64,000 nt of DNA from Chitinophagaceae bacterium (GTDB lineage: Bacteria; Bacteroidota; Bacteroidia; Chitinophagales; Chitinophagaceae): the NCBI GenBank assembly GCA_028288595.1, contig JAQBNK010000164.1, positions 1-64,000 of the forward strand. The letters run 5' to 3'. Position 1 is the stretch's first letter; each line of letters begins with the position of its first letter. This document shows, piece after piece, positions 35,134 through 43,165 of this stretch. The position numbers were made by a program, and so were the translations under genes. The notes beneath the pieces are model-generated. The model did no database searches. It was not told where the DNA came from and was given only the letters and a program-made list of their open reading frames with translations.

Positions 35134-36312
35134 TTACTTTATTTTTTTAATAAAAAACTTATTATCCACTCTTGTCACTTTTAGATTATTCAATGCACTT
35201 ATTTGTTTCAATATCGCCTCTACAGAATCAGATTTATTGAATTTTCCGATGAAATACATGTTCCGTACGTCTTTTTTCGCATACACAATATCTACCTGGT
35301 ACATTTCTTTCAACTGTTCTAATACCATAGGTAAAGCCTGGTTATTGAACATATACCATGGCGTTTTATCCGAATTAAAAATGACCGGATTATCAGCAAT
35401 CGAATTATCCTCACTAAGATTTTTATTTTCGGTTAAATTATTGTCACGTTTAACTCTAAAAGAACTAACACTAGCCACGCCCATCAGCCTATTATATACG
35501 AGTTGCTCTCCTGGCATTAAGTAAACATCTTTCGCCATCTTTTTTTCAGCTTCATTTACAGACTTTACTACTACTTTCCCTTCATATAATTTTATCGTGA
35601 TACTATTCGAAGCCAGGTAAGAAGTAACTGTAAACCGGGTACCCAACGCAGTAGTAGAAATATCCTTGCTAAATACAGTAAAAGGTTTTGTTTTATCTTT
35701 TGCCACTTTAAAATCTGCCTGGCCAGTTAAAATAATATCTCTTTTGTTACCTGTAAAAGGATCCTGGAAGCTAACTGTGCTTTGTGGCGCCAGTATAATT
35801 TCTGATCCGTCTTCCAGCTTTAATATTCTGGGTTGTTTAGTTCTATTTGTTTCATTCCGTATTAACGTACCCTGTATGGCTTTGGGAATAATAATTTTAG
35901 CTTTCGCAAACCCGGGGCCATCCTGTTTTTTTACGGCCAGGAATTGCCAGCCAATGCCGGCTAGTAAGACTAAACAGGCCGCGGCACTCAAAGCAATTAA
36001 AATCTTCCGTAGCCTTCCTTTACCTTCTATAGTTTCTTCAATATCAGTTTCTTGTTCCGAAGGATATAAAGCTGTAATTGCCGGGCGCAAACCGAGATTT
36101 ACTCCTGCCTCCTTCCATTCCTGTTCAACATCTACGGTATCTATTGTTTGCTTTATAGCAACCAGTTTTAAAACATTGCTTAAATCCGTGAAGTATTGCC
36201 TGTTCTCTTCGCTCTCTTCCACCCAATTTTCTACGAATATTTTTTCCTGAATATCTGATTCATTCAATAAATATTTCACTAATAGCTCGTGATGTTGGTT
36301 TCTGTTCTCCAT
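35134..36312 (-). CDS. FecR-family anti-sigma factor with C-terminal DUF4974/secretin-like domain
   Basis: A 392-residue inner-membrane protein. The cytosolic N-terminus (residues 1-85) would bind the sigma factor; a membrane span is at about residues 87-107 (LIALSAAACLVLLAGIGWQF); the periplasmic FecR domain spans about 150-255 (LEDGSEIILAPQSTVSFQ, TALGTRFTVTSY, LYEGKVVVKS); the last about 70 residues (YQVDIVYAKKDVRNMYFIG) are a STN-like domain that contacts the SusC signalling part. It lies 58 bases after the sigma-factor gene. A small stem with CCCC/GGGG at about 36343-36363 lies in that gap. Confidence 0.95.
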   Translation of the reverse strand: MENRNQHHELLVKYLLNESDIQEKIFVENWVEESEENRQYFTDLSNVLKLVAIKQTIDTVDVEQEWKEAGVNLGLRPAITALYPSEQETDIEETIEGKGRLRKILIALSAAACLVLLAGIGWQFLAVKKQDGPGFAKAKIIIPKAIQGTLIRNETNRTKQPRILKLEDGSEIILAPQSTVSFQDPFTGNKRDIILTGQADFKVAKDKTKPFTVFSKDISTTALGTRFTVTSYLASNSITIKLYEGKVVVKSVNEAEKKMAKDVYLMPGEQLVYNRLMGVASVSSFRVKRDNNLTENKNLSEDNSIADNPVIFNSDKTPWYMFNNQALPMVLEQLKEMYQVDIVYAKKDVRNMYFIGKFNKSDSVEAILKQISALNNLKVTRVDNKFFIKKIK

Positions 36313-36370
36313 TACTTAATAGTTAATACGAGTCAAAAAGGTTTTACCCCTACAACGGGGAAATATTTTT

Positions 36371-36946
36371 TTATAGCCAGGGAAGGGCAACAATAAAAAC
36401 TAAATATAAATAGTCTGATAACCTTTCTCTTAACCTGGCCAGGGCCCGGCTCATTTGAGTTTCCACTGTCTTTACGGATATGTTCAGGTGCGCGGCGATT
36501 GCTGCATACTTTAACCCTTCATACCTGCTTAATTCAAATATTTTTCGCATTTGATCTGGCAATTCGCTTACAGCCTCATCTATTTTTGCTGCTAATTCTT
36601 TAGTATCGATCTGATCAAATTCAATTGCTGCTTCTTCAGAAAAAGAATTATGTATATGAACCCGGTATTTTTGTTTTACCTGTTCATGCTTCAGAATGTC
36701 GAGACAATTATTAGTTATGATCTTATACAGGTACGCCTTTACCGATAAACCCGGTGATAATGCTGAACGGTTTTCCCAAAGTTTAATAAAGGCTGAATGG
36801 ACTACTTCTTTTGAAAGATCAAGGGTAAAATCAAACTTATACCCGCAATAAGCACAAAGGGCAGCAAAATTTTGTTTGAAAAACATTTCAAATGCCTCTT
36901 CATCATTAAGCTGAGAATTATTAAAGGCACTTTCGCTGATACTCAT
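36371..36946 (-). CDS. ECF RNA polymerase sigma factor partnered with FecR
   Basis: A 191-residue ECF sigma factor of the large Bacteroidota group that controls SusC/SusD operons. Region 2 is at residues 20-90 (FEMFFKQNFAALCAYCGYKF, VVHSAFIKLWENR), region 4 at residues 125-180 (AVSELPDQMRKIFELSRYEG, YAAIAAHLNISVKTVETQMS) with the helix-turn-helix. It begins the operon sigma-FecR-SusC-SusD-hydrolases. The gene probably autoregulates the set when FecR releases it after SusC binds its ligand. A near-match to TAnnTTTG (TACCTTTTG) upstream is not exact. Confidence 0.95.
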   Translation of the reverse strand: MSISESAFNNSQLNDEEAFEMFFKQNFAALCAYCGYKFDFTLDLSKEVVHSAFIKLWENRSALSPGLSVKAYLYKIITNNCLDILKHEQVKQKYRVHIHNSFSEEAAIEFDQIDTKELAAKIDEAVSELPDQMRKIFELSRYEGLKYAAIAAHLNISVKTVETQMSRALARLRERLSDYLYLVFIVALPWL

Positions 36947-37058
36947 TTCAACCGACTATTTGAGCGCAAAAGGTAAATAATTATATACCAGTATACTTAT
37001 TTTAAGCAATCCTTAAGTCGCTCTCATGACTCTATGGCAAAGTGCGTGATACAATAAA

Positions 37059-37475
37059 TTAAAGACCAATTCTCGTTGTCATTTCGGAACTTATAAATTC
37101 TCCTGCAGCATTTTGTGTTTCTAATGTCCAGCCATCGGTAACAGAAACCAGGTTCCAAATGTTTCCGGACTTTCTTGATACCTGTGCCATTATGCCCAGG
37201 ACAATTTCAAAATCATGAGAAATTTCAGCGACGGTTCTATAGTTATTGATATCTATTTTTCGGACAATGCGCAGGTTGGCTAATTGTTTTAAGGAGGTTG
37301 ACGGGTCGATCATTATGCTTCTCAAATTTCTGGCCTCTGTATCTGTTTTCAAAAATTCAATTTTAAGAAAGGGATAACCAAGATTAAATTCTTCCTGGAT
37401 GTCACTTAACAGGCTCTCATTAGTTAACCAGATTTCTTTTGTTCCCGTTTTCATAAGTGATGATTTTAAATTCAT
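37059..37475 (-). CDS. Conserved-looking cytosolic protein of unknown function
   Basis: A 138-residue protein without signal peptide or membrane span. No family was recognised. It is rich in alternating short helices and strands (IWLTNESLLSDIQEEFNLG, FLKIEFLKTDTEARNLRS). A second possible start is the ATG at 37454 (MKTGTKEIWL), which removes seven residues and may be preferable. Its midpoint says DINNYRTVAEISHDFEIVLG and the C-terminal segment NLVSVTDGWTLETQNAAGEF. It stands alone between the sigma-factor operon and the divergent YceI cluster; the 212-base gap toward that cluster holds the promoter for the latter. Confidence 0.65.
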   Translation of the reverse strand: MNLKSSLMKTGTKEIWLTNESLLSDIQEEFNLGYPFLKIEFLKTDTEARNLRSIMIDPSTSLKQLANLRIVRKIDINNYRTVAEISHDFEIVLGIMAQVSRKSGNIWNLVSVTDGWTLETQNAAGEFISSEMTTRIGL

Positions 37476-37651
37476 TTGAGTTATATGTTAATCTTTAAAA
37501 TTAACCGCTCTCCATGCAGCACTCCCTTACACTCATCAGGAGTAATTATGATTTTGGTCATGATTTTCATTTAACAGTCCTGGTCTTTCATTGCTGATAA
37601 CAATCATGTTCTATCTCTCCTGCCGTCATGTATTATGGATTAACACAAGGA

Positions 37652-37659
37652 TAGTTTTG
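37652..37659 (+). promoter_or_regulatory. Bacteroidota -7 promoter box for the YceI cluster
   Basis: TAGTTTTG matches TAnnTTTG exactly and lies 28 bases before the YceI start at 37688. A clear -33 TTTG was not found, so the box is only a candidate. Confidence 0.4.
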
Positions 37660-37687
37660 TGATGAAATAAAAATAAAACAAGCAATC

Positions 37688-38287
37688 ATGAAAAATTCAT
37701 TTACCAACAAAATCGCCTCGTTCTTCATACTGGTACTATCAGGTCTCAGTTTCTCCGCTGCTGTTTCAGGGCAAACAGCTTACCAGTCGGAAACCATGGA
37801 TATAAGATTAAACGGAACTTCTAATGTGCATGACTGGGAAATGAAAGCAGTGAAAGGCACCAGCCAGGTATCGTTTGTTATTGACAATAAAAATAACATT
37901 ACCGGCGTGTCGAAATTAAGTTTCATCCTTCCTGCTAAAAGCCTGAAGAGCGATCACACCGGCATGGATAACAATACTTATAAAGCCTTGAAGACGGATA
38001 ACAACCCCAACTTAAGCTTTCTGCTTTCTTCTGCAACTGTAACGCCGGCCAGCGGAAACTCTTACCAGTTAAATTGTACAGGCAGGTTAACTATAGCAGG
38101 TACAACCAAAGAAATATCGCTTGTTGCCATTGCAAAATATAATGCTTCTGATAAAAGCTATATCATAACAGGTGTGAAGAAAATGAAAATGACCGATTAC
38201 AACGTGAGCCCTCCCAAAGCACTTTTTGGAACTATAAAAACAGGGGACGATATCAGTATTTCTTACACGATGAAATACAGCAAATAA
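37688..38287 (+). CDS. YceI-family periplasmic lipid-binding-like protein, copy 1
   Basis: A 199-residue secreted protein: signal peptide (MKNSFTNKIASFFILVLSGL, cleaved near VSGQ), then a lipocalin-like YceI barrel with MDIRLNGTSNVHDWEMKA, KLSFILPAKSLKSDHTGMDN, TYKALKTDNNPNLSFLLSSA and CTGRLTIAGTTKEISLVAIA. YceI proteins bind polyisoprenoid or other lipids in the periplasm; for this copy no ligand can be assigned. It starts a plus-strand unit with an outer-membrane protein (33 bases later) and a second YceI. Confidence 0.9.
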   Translation: MKNSFTNKIASFFILVLSGLSFSAAVSGQTAYQSETMDIRLNGTSNVHDWEMKAVKGTSQVSFVIDNKNNITGVSKLSFILPAKSLKSDHTGMDNNTYKALKTDNNPNLSFLLSSATVTPASGNSYQLNCTGRLTIAGTTKEISLVAIAKYNASDKSYIITGVKKMKMTDYNVSPPKALFGTIKTGDDISISYTMKYSK

Positions 38288-38319
38288 CCAAACAAATTAT
38301 AACCATTAAAAATCTCAAA

Positions 38320-39684
38320 ATGAAAAAGACTTTATATACAACCGTAATTAAAATAACATTTGTTCTTGCACTCATCCTGCCGGTTGCAGTAATGGCGCAG
38401 ACAGAATACTATGGCCGCCCTTCTTACTGGAGACCTTATGATAAACGCGGCATCAATGTTTTTGAGACAAGCAAAACTGCGGATTCACTTCCGTTCCAGG
38501 GGCCGCGTTTAAGAATAGGCGCCGGTTTTACGCAGCAGTTTCAAAATCTTAAAGTACAGAGCACTGCTACTAATAACCAGGGCGTTAATAAACTCTATCC
38601 CGTGGCTCCCGGCTTTATGACGTCTATGGCCAATCTTTTTACAGATATACAACTTGCTGATGGTATTCGTTTAAATGTGACAACTTATTTATCAACCCGT
38701 CACCACAATGAGGCATGGGTAAAAGGAGGGTATATACAATTTGATAAACTTCCTTTCAAAGCTCCTTTCTGGACCAAGCTAATGGAAGTTACCACCATCA
38801 AAGTGGGGCATATGGAAGTTAACTATGGTGATGCGCATTTCCGCAGATCAGATGCAGGACAAACTTTATACAATCCATTTATGGAAAGTTATATCATGGA
38901 TGCTTATGCAACTGAAATTGGTGGTGAAGTAATGGTACAGAAGAACGGCCTGTTTGGAATGTTAGCTATGACAAATGGTATGATAAAAGGAAGTGTTGAT
39001 GAAGGAACAAAAGGGCTGGTGAATGGCGATGTGGTAGATAATAATAATAAACGTAATCCTTCAGTTATATTAAAAGGCGGAATAGACAAACAGGTTACAG
39101 ACAATATTCGTGTGCGTTTATCCGGTAGCTTTTATCATAACTCAAGCAGTGCAGGCAGCGGGCTCACACTTTATGGAGGAGACCGCGGTGGTTCTAATTA
39201 CCAGAATGTAATTGAAAAGTGGAAAGATGCATCAGGTGTTGTCCAAGCTTCAACTGCCATTGCGTTCTCTGGCAGGTTAAATCCTGGCTTCACAAAAAGA
39301 ATTGATGCATTAATGCTGAATGGTTTTTTAAAAGTTGGAGGGTTAGAACTTTTCGGTACCTATGAAACAGCGAAAGGCAGAACTAAAACTGAAACGAATC
39401 TTAGAAAAGCAAATCAGCTGGCAGGAGATATGATCTACAGGTTTGGACCCGCTGAAAACCTGTTCGCAGGTATAAGATACAATACGGCAAAAGCACAATT
39501 AGCCGGTATAGCCGACCCGGTAAAAGTTAATCGTCTTGCACTTGCCGGCGGATGGTTCATGACAAAAAATGTTCTTCTGAAAGGTGAATACGTGGTACAG
39601 AACTATAAAGATTTTCCAGTTGCAGATTATCGCAATGGCGGCAAATTCAATGGTTATGTAATTGAAGCAGTAATAGGATTCTGA
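38320..39684 (+). CDS. Outer-membrane beta-barrel (porin-like) protein of unknown substrate
   Basis: A 454-residue protein with signal peptide (MKKTLYTTVIKITFVLALIL, cleaved after VMAQ) followed by amphipathic beta-strands throughout and a C-terminal aromatic residue (YVIEAVIGF), as in outer-membrane barrels. Segments GPRLRIGAGFTQQFQNLKVQ and FTDIQLADGIRLNVTTYLST, then TIKVGHMEVNYGDAHFRRSD, resemble phosphate-selective-porin-like proteins, but no named family is certain. It lies between two YceI genes and ends in a strong terminator. Confidence 0.8.
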   Translation: MKKTLYTTVIKITFVLALILPVAVMAQTEYYGRPSYWRPYDKRGINVFETSKTADSLPFQGPRLRIGAGFTQQFQNLKVQSTATNNQGVNKLYPVAPGFMTSMANLFTDIQLADGIRLNVTTYLSTRHHNEAWVKGGYIQFDKLPFKAPFWTKLMEVTTIKVGHMEVNYGDAHFRRSDAGQTLYNPFMESYIMDAYATEIGGEVMVQKNGLFGMLAMTNGMIKGSVDEGTKGLVNGDVVDNNNKRNPSVILKGGIDKQVTDNIRVRLSGSFYHNSSSAGSGLTLYGGDRGGSNYQNVIEKWKDASGVVQASTAIAFSGRLNPGFTKRIDALMLNGFLKVGGLELFGTYETAKGRTKTETNLRKANQLAGDMIYRFGPAENLFAGIRYNTAKAQLAGIADPVKVNRLALAGGWFMTKNVLLKGEYVVQNYKDFPVADYRNGGKFNGYVIEAVIGF

Positions 39685-39716
39685 TAGCTCGCTTGTTTTG
39701 ATTTGTGTTATTGGTT

Positions 39717-39745
39717 AAGAATGGGCCGAAAGGCTCATTCTTTTT
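39717..39745 (+). terminator. Intrinsic terminator after the outer-membrane protein gene
   Basis: GAATGGGCC (39719-39727) pairs with GGCTCATTC (39732-39740) around a GAAA tetraloop, with one G-U pair; flanking AA/TT extends the stem, and TTTTT follows at 39741-39745. It is 32 bases after the stop and 20 bases before the next start, so it separates the second YceI gene from the first unit. Confidence 0.85.
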
Positions 39746-39765
39746 AAAGAAATAAAATCCAGGTT

Positions 39766-40374
39766 ATGTTTTACAAAAAAATTTTCTCTTTTATAATCGG
39801 GTTTGTATTCTTCACAGTTAATATCCAGACAGTTTTTTCGCAATCAGTTCCATACATAGTAAAATGGAGTGTTGAAAAGAACAGTTCGCTTAGTGTGAAG
39901 GGAAAATCGAACGTCAACAATTTTACTTGTAACATCAAGGAATACGGCAAAAGGGATACGATTATTTGTGTGAATGATCCGGCGCAACCGGTAAAGTTAA
40001 TTGGCGCAATAGAAATGGAGATACTCAGTTTTAACTGTCACAGTAATTTGATCACAAAAGATCTTCGTAAAACATTAAAGGCAGATGAATATCCAACGAT
40101 GATCATTCACTTTCTTTCGCTTGCCAATATGCCAGTGCTGAAAGACAAGACTGAATCCATAGATGGCTGGGTGGAAGTAGAACTGGCGGGTGTGGTGAAG
40201 CGTTTTATGCTCCATTATTCATTTGTAAAATCTGAAGCAGGAATATTACTGGATGGGGGAAGAACATTTTGTTTTTCAGATTTCAAATTATCACCACCAA
40301 AAAAACTGGCGGGCATGGTTAAGATAAAAGATGAGTTTGATGTAAACTTCAGGCTCATTTTAAGAGCGATATAG
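39766..40374 (+). CDS. YceI-family periplasmic protein, copy 2 (divergent)
   Basis: A 202-residue secreted protein with signal peptide (MFYKKIFSFIIGFVFFTVNI, cleaved near VFSQ) and a more divergent YceI-like barrel: WSVEKNSSLSVKGKSNVNNF, LIGAIEMEILSFNCHSNLIT, KDLRKTLKADEYPTMIIHFL, FKLSPPKKLAGMVKIKDEFD. It is shorter of typical residues than copy 1 and has unpaired Cys. The gene lies behind the terminator at 39717-39745, so either read-through or a promoter inside the short gap would express it. The ligand is unknown. Confidence 0.82.
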   Translation: MFYKKIFSFIIGFVFFTVNIQTVFSQSVPYIVKWSVEKNSSLSVKGKSNVNNFTCNIKEYGKRDTIICVNDPAQPVKLIGAIEMEILSFNCHSNLITKDLRKTLKADEYPTMIIHFLSLANMPVLKDKTESIDGWVEVELAGVVKRFMLHYSFVKSEAGILLDGGRTFCFSDFKLSPPKKLAGMVKIKDEFDVNFRLILRAI

Positions 40375-40380
40375 AAAAAA

Positions 40381-40443
40381 GTTTAACGTTCAAGGTTTAA
40401 TGTTCCATGATGAAACTTTAAACTTGAAACATGAAACTTCAAA
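40381..40443. repeat. Inverted heptamer repeat array (GTTTAAC / ATGAAAC type), potential long hairpin
   Basis: Nine 7-base units start six bases after the YceI stop: GTTTAAC, GTTCAAG, GTTTAAT, GTTCCAT, then one G and ATGAAAC, TTTAAAC, TTGAAAC, ATGAAAC, TTCAAAC. The left half is close to the reverse complement of the right half, so the RNA can fold into an imperfect stem of about 28 pairs with almost no loop. No GC-rich terminator is present here, so this could end the upstream transcript. Confidence 0.7.
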
Positions 40444-40580
40444 CAAAAATGTATTGACATTTCTTCACAATAAAATTAAAAAAAATGAAAACAATAATGA
40501 AAGACCCCGTATATAGTGTGCCGGGTAAAATAATATCACCCCAAATACCAGGTCAGCAAGTTTTAAAAAATAAAACCACC

Positions 40581-41621
40581 ATGAAGGGCTTGGTATATAA
40601 CGGCCCCGGTAAAATAGCGTTAACAGAGATACCCATTCCCATTATTATAAAGCAAACAGATGCAGTGGTGAAAGTGATAAAAACTACCATCTGCGGAACA
40701 GATCTCGGGATACTTAAAGGCAAAACACCATCGGTAAAACCGGGTACCACCCTGGGTCATGAAGGTATCGGGATAGTTGAGTCCGTGGGAGATTCAGTAA
40801 GAAATTTTAAAAAAGGGGATCATGTGATCATTTCCTGTATTACTTCAGACGGCACTTGCGAATACTGTAAAAAACAAATGTATTCGCATTGCGAAGATGG
40901 TGGCTGGATACTTGGCAATCTCATTAACGGCACACAAGCCGAGTATGTTCGTATTCCACATGCAGATAACAGCCTGCATCTTACGCCTGCCGGTGCAGAT
41001 GAAGATGGTCTCGTGATGTTAAGTGATATTCTTCCCACGGGTCATGAGATTGGCGTGATCAACGGATGTGTGAAACCTGGTGACACCATCGCCATTGTTG
41101 GAGCGGGACCGGTTGGTATGTCTGCTTTATTAACGGCGCAATTTTATTCGCCTGCAAAAATTTATATGATCGACCTGGATGATAACCGTTTAAAACTGGC
41201 CAAAGAATTTGGTGCTACCGATGTAATCAATTCCGGCGCTGAAGATGCAGTGAAAAGGATTATGTCTGAAACAAAAGATGGCGTGGATGTATCAATAGAA
41301 GCTGTTGGCAGCGGCCCTACTTTCGATATCTGCCAGAACATAGTAAGACCCGGCGGACACATTGCTAACATTGGCGTGCATGGGCATAGTGTAGATCTGC
41401 AGCTTCAAAATCTGTGGATACAAAATATCACGCTCACTGCCGGACTGGTAAATACAAACACCACTCCAATGCTTTTAAAAACAGTTGTCTCAGGAAAAAT
41501 AGATCCCAAAAAATTAGTGACACATCATTTTAAACTGGACGATATCATGCATGCATACGAAGTGTTTGGTAATGCATCAAAAGAAAAAGCAATGAAAGTA
41601 ATTATCGAGATGAATAACTAA
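40581..41621 (+). CDS. Zinc-dependent alcohol dehydrogenase (MDR family)
   Basis: From the ATG at 40581 the protein has 346 residues, the usual family length. Catalytic zinc ligands Cys38 (TTICGTD), His60 and Glu61 (LGHEGIG) are present; the Rossmann motif GAGPVG leads to IDLDDNR, which prefers NAD(H). The structural-zinc lobe reads C86, D90, C93, C96, C104; Asp replaces the first of the four usual Cys. Family members oxidise short alcohols or reduce aldehydes. The frame is open upstream to an ATG at 40485, and the extra 32 codons (VYSVPGKI, then IPG) look like a diverged copy of the true N-terminus (VYNGPGKI), 84 bases apart; an alternative start at 40485 or 40497 cannot be excluded. Confidence 0.88.
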   Translation: MKGLVYNGPGKIALTEIPIPIIIKQTDAVVKVIKTTICGTDLGILKGKTPSVKPGTTLGHEGIGIVESVGDSVRNFKKGDHVIISCITSDGTCEYCKKQMYSHCEDGGWILGNLINGTQAEYVRIPHADNSLHLTPAGADEDGLVMLSDILPTGHEIGVINGCVKPGDTIAIVGAGPVGMSALLTAQFYSPAKIYMIDLDDNRLKLAKEFGATDVINSGAEDAVKRIMSETKDGVDVSIEAVGSGPTFDICQNIVRPGGHIANIGVHGHSVDLQLQNLWIQNITLTAGLVNTNTTPMLLKTVVSGKIDPKKLVTHHFKLDDIMHAYEVFGNASKEKAMKVIIEMNN

Positions 41622-41955
41622 CTAAATGCAACATGTCTTAAATGGCGTCACTAAAGAACGTAAGGCCTCCCGAATATTTTTACCTGGATATTACAGCAGT
41701 AGTATTGTTAAAAATCAAGCGCCTTACGTTCTTTCTTCATTTTATACAGGGTAAACATCTTGCCTGGCAGACATTACCAACTTAATAGACTATCTTTCCA
41801 GCATCAGGAACGTGTCAATTGTTCCTTTTCAACCCTTTCCTAATCATCTTACACTTTCCCCTGTAACCTGGTTCAAAAAAACAAGATTCAAGAGCTTAGC
41901 ATCACTGCTATTCAGTCAGGTATTTTGTTATTTCATCATTTAAAACCGGGTAATT
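41622..41955. other. Gene-free stretch with a 14-base perfect inverted repeat (41653-41734)
   Basis: No gene is visible in 334 bases. AAAGAACGTAAGGC at 41653-41666 and its exact reverse complement at 41721-41734 bracket 54 bases; the inner flanks ATTTTTA and TTAAAAAT can pair too. The element is about 82 bases long and may be a processing stem, a terminator-like end of the dehydrogenase transcript, or a miniature-element remnant. The rest is AT-rich leader of the glycosyltransferase gene. Confidence 0.55.
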
Positions 41956-43155
41956 ATGGTAAATGATCGCACATCTAAAATTTTGTTTCTTAGCACTTAT
42001 CCCCCTGTAAAATGTGGTATTGCCAGTTTTACCCAGGACCTTGTAAATGCGATTGACACAGAAACAAACCATTTTTTGTCAATAAAGATTTGCGCACTGG
42101 ATAAAAACGGCAGCAATATATCTTACGGCCTTCCTGTGAGCATGACAATGGATAGCTATAAACTGGATTCATGTATCGCTACTGCTGAAAAAATTAACCG
42201 CGATGCTTCTATTAAACTCGTTTGCATTGAACATGAGTTTGGCCTTTACGGCGGAGATTTCGGTGAATATATTTTGGGATTTCTTGCATTACTTGAAAAG
42301 CCATTTGTTATCCGCTTTCACACAGTCTTACCATCTCCGGAGCCTAAGCGATTGAAGATCGTTCAGTCAATTTCATTACTCGCAGAAAGAGTAATTGTGA
42401 TGACCCACAACTCGGAGAGACTATTGAAAGAAAATTATCATATAGACGAAGAAAAAATTATAATTATCCCCCACGGAACCCATAACAGCAGTCCTGTAAG
42501 TGCTTCTGATCTGAAACAGAAATATGATTTTCAAAACCGTCTCGTGCTTACCACTTTCGGCTTATTGAGTCCCAACAAGGGAATTGAAAAGGGAATACTG
42601 GCGATGAAGGAAGTGAGCAAAAAATTCCCGGAAGCACTTTACGTAGTACTCGGACAAACACACCCAAACCTGATTAAAGAAGAAGGTGAAAAATACAGGA
42701 ATTTTTTACAGGAATTAATTGATGCTAATGGTTTGCAGGAAAGCGTCTTGCTGGTGAATGAATATGCTTCCACAAAGAAGCTAATGGAATATTTAACGCT
42801 CACAGACATTTATCTTTTTACTTCCAAAGATCCTAACCAGGCAGTGAGCGGCACTTTCTTATATGCGATGAGTGCAGGTTGCCCGATCATTTCTAATTCA
42901 TTTGTTCTTGCAAAAGAAATGCTGGATGAAACCAGCGGTATCATTATAGATCCACTGAAAGAAAATGAACTCGCTGATAATATTATGATGCTTTTGCAAA
43001 ATGATATATTAAGAAAACAAATGGGACACAACGCTTTTGCAAAAATGAAAAATTCCAAATGGCACCGGGTGGCACAGAAACATAGCGGGTTATTTTATGA
43101 TATCATAGGTAAGCCTGTACGCTCCACAGACCTGGTTCCACAGTTAATGAATTAA
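41956..43155 (+). CDS. GT4-family glycosyltransferase, first of cluster
   Basis: A 399-residue cytosolic glycosyltransferase of the GT-B fold. The N-terminal domain has KILFLSTYPPVKCGIASFTQ, and the C-terminal nucleotide-sugar domain has VLTTFGLLSPNKGIEKGILA, VVLGQTHPN and LFTSKDPNQAVSGTFLYAMS followed by AGCPIIS. The usual E-x7-E pair of GT4 enzymes is altered to DPNQ...SGT in a subgroup-typical way. It begins a set with an (alpha/alpha)6 protein (10 bases later) and another GT4; the donor sugar is unknown. No signal peptide. Confidence 0.9.
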   Translation: MVNDRTSKILFLSTYPPVKCGIASFTQDLVNAIDTETNHFLSIKICALDKNGSNISYGLPVSMTMDSYKLDSCIATAEKINRDASIKLVCIEHEFGLYGGDFGEYILGFLALLEKPFVIRFHTVLPSPEPKRLKIVQSISLLAERVIVMTHNSERLLKENYHIDEEKIIIIPHGTHNSSPVSASDLKQKYDFQNRLVLTTFGLLSPNKGIEKGILAMKEVSKKFPEALYVVLGQTHPNLIKEEGEKYRNFLQELIDANGLQESVLLVNEYASTKKLMEYLTLTDIYLFTSKDPNQAVSGTFLYAMSAGCPIISNSFVLAKEMLDETSGIIIDPLKENELADNIMMLLQNDILRKQMGHNAFAKMKNSKWHRVAQKHSGLFYDIIGKPVRSTDLVPQLMN

Positions 43156-43165
43156 TAACTAAATT

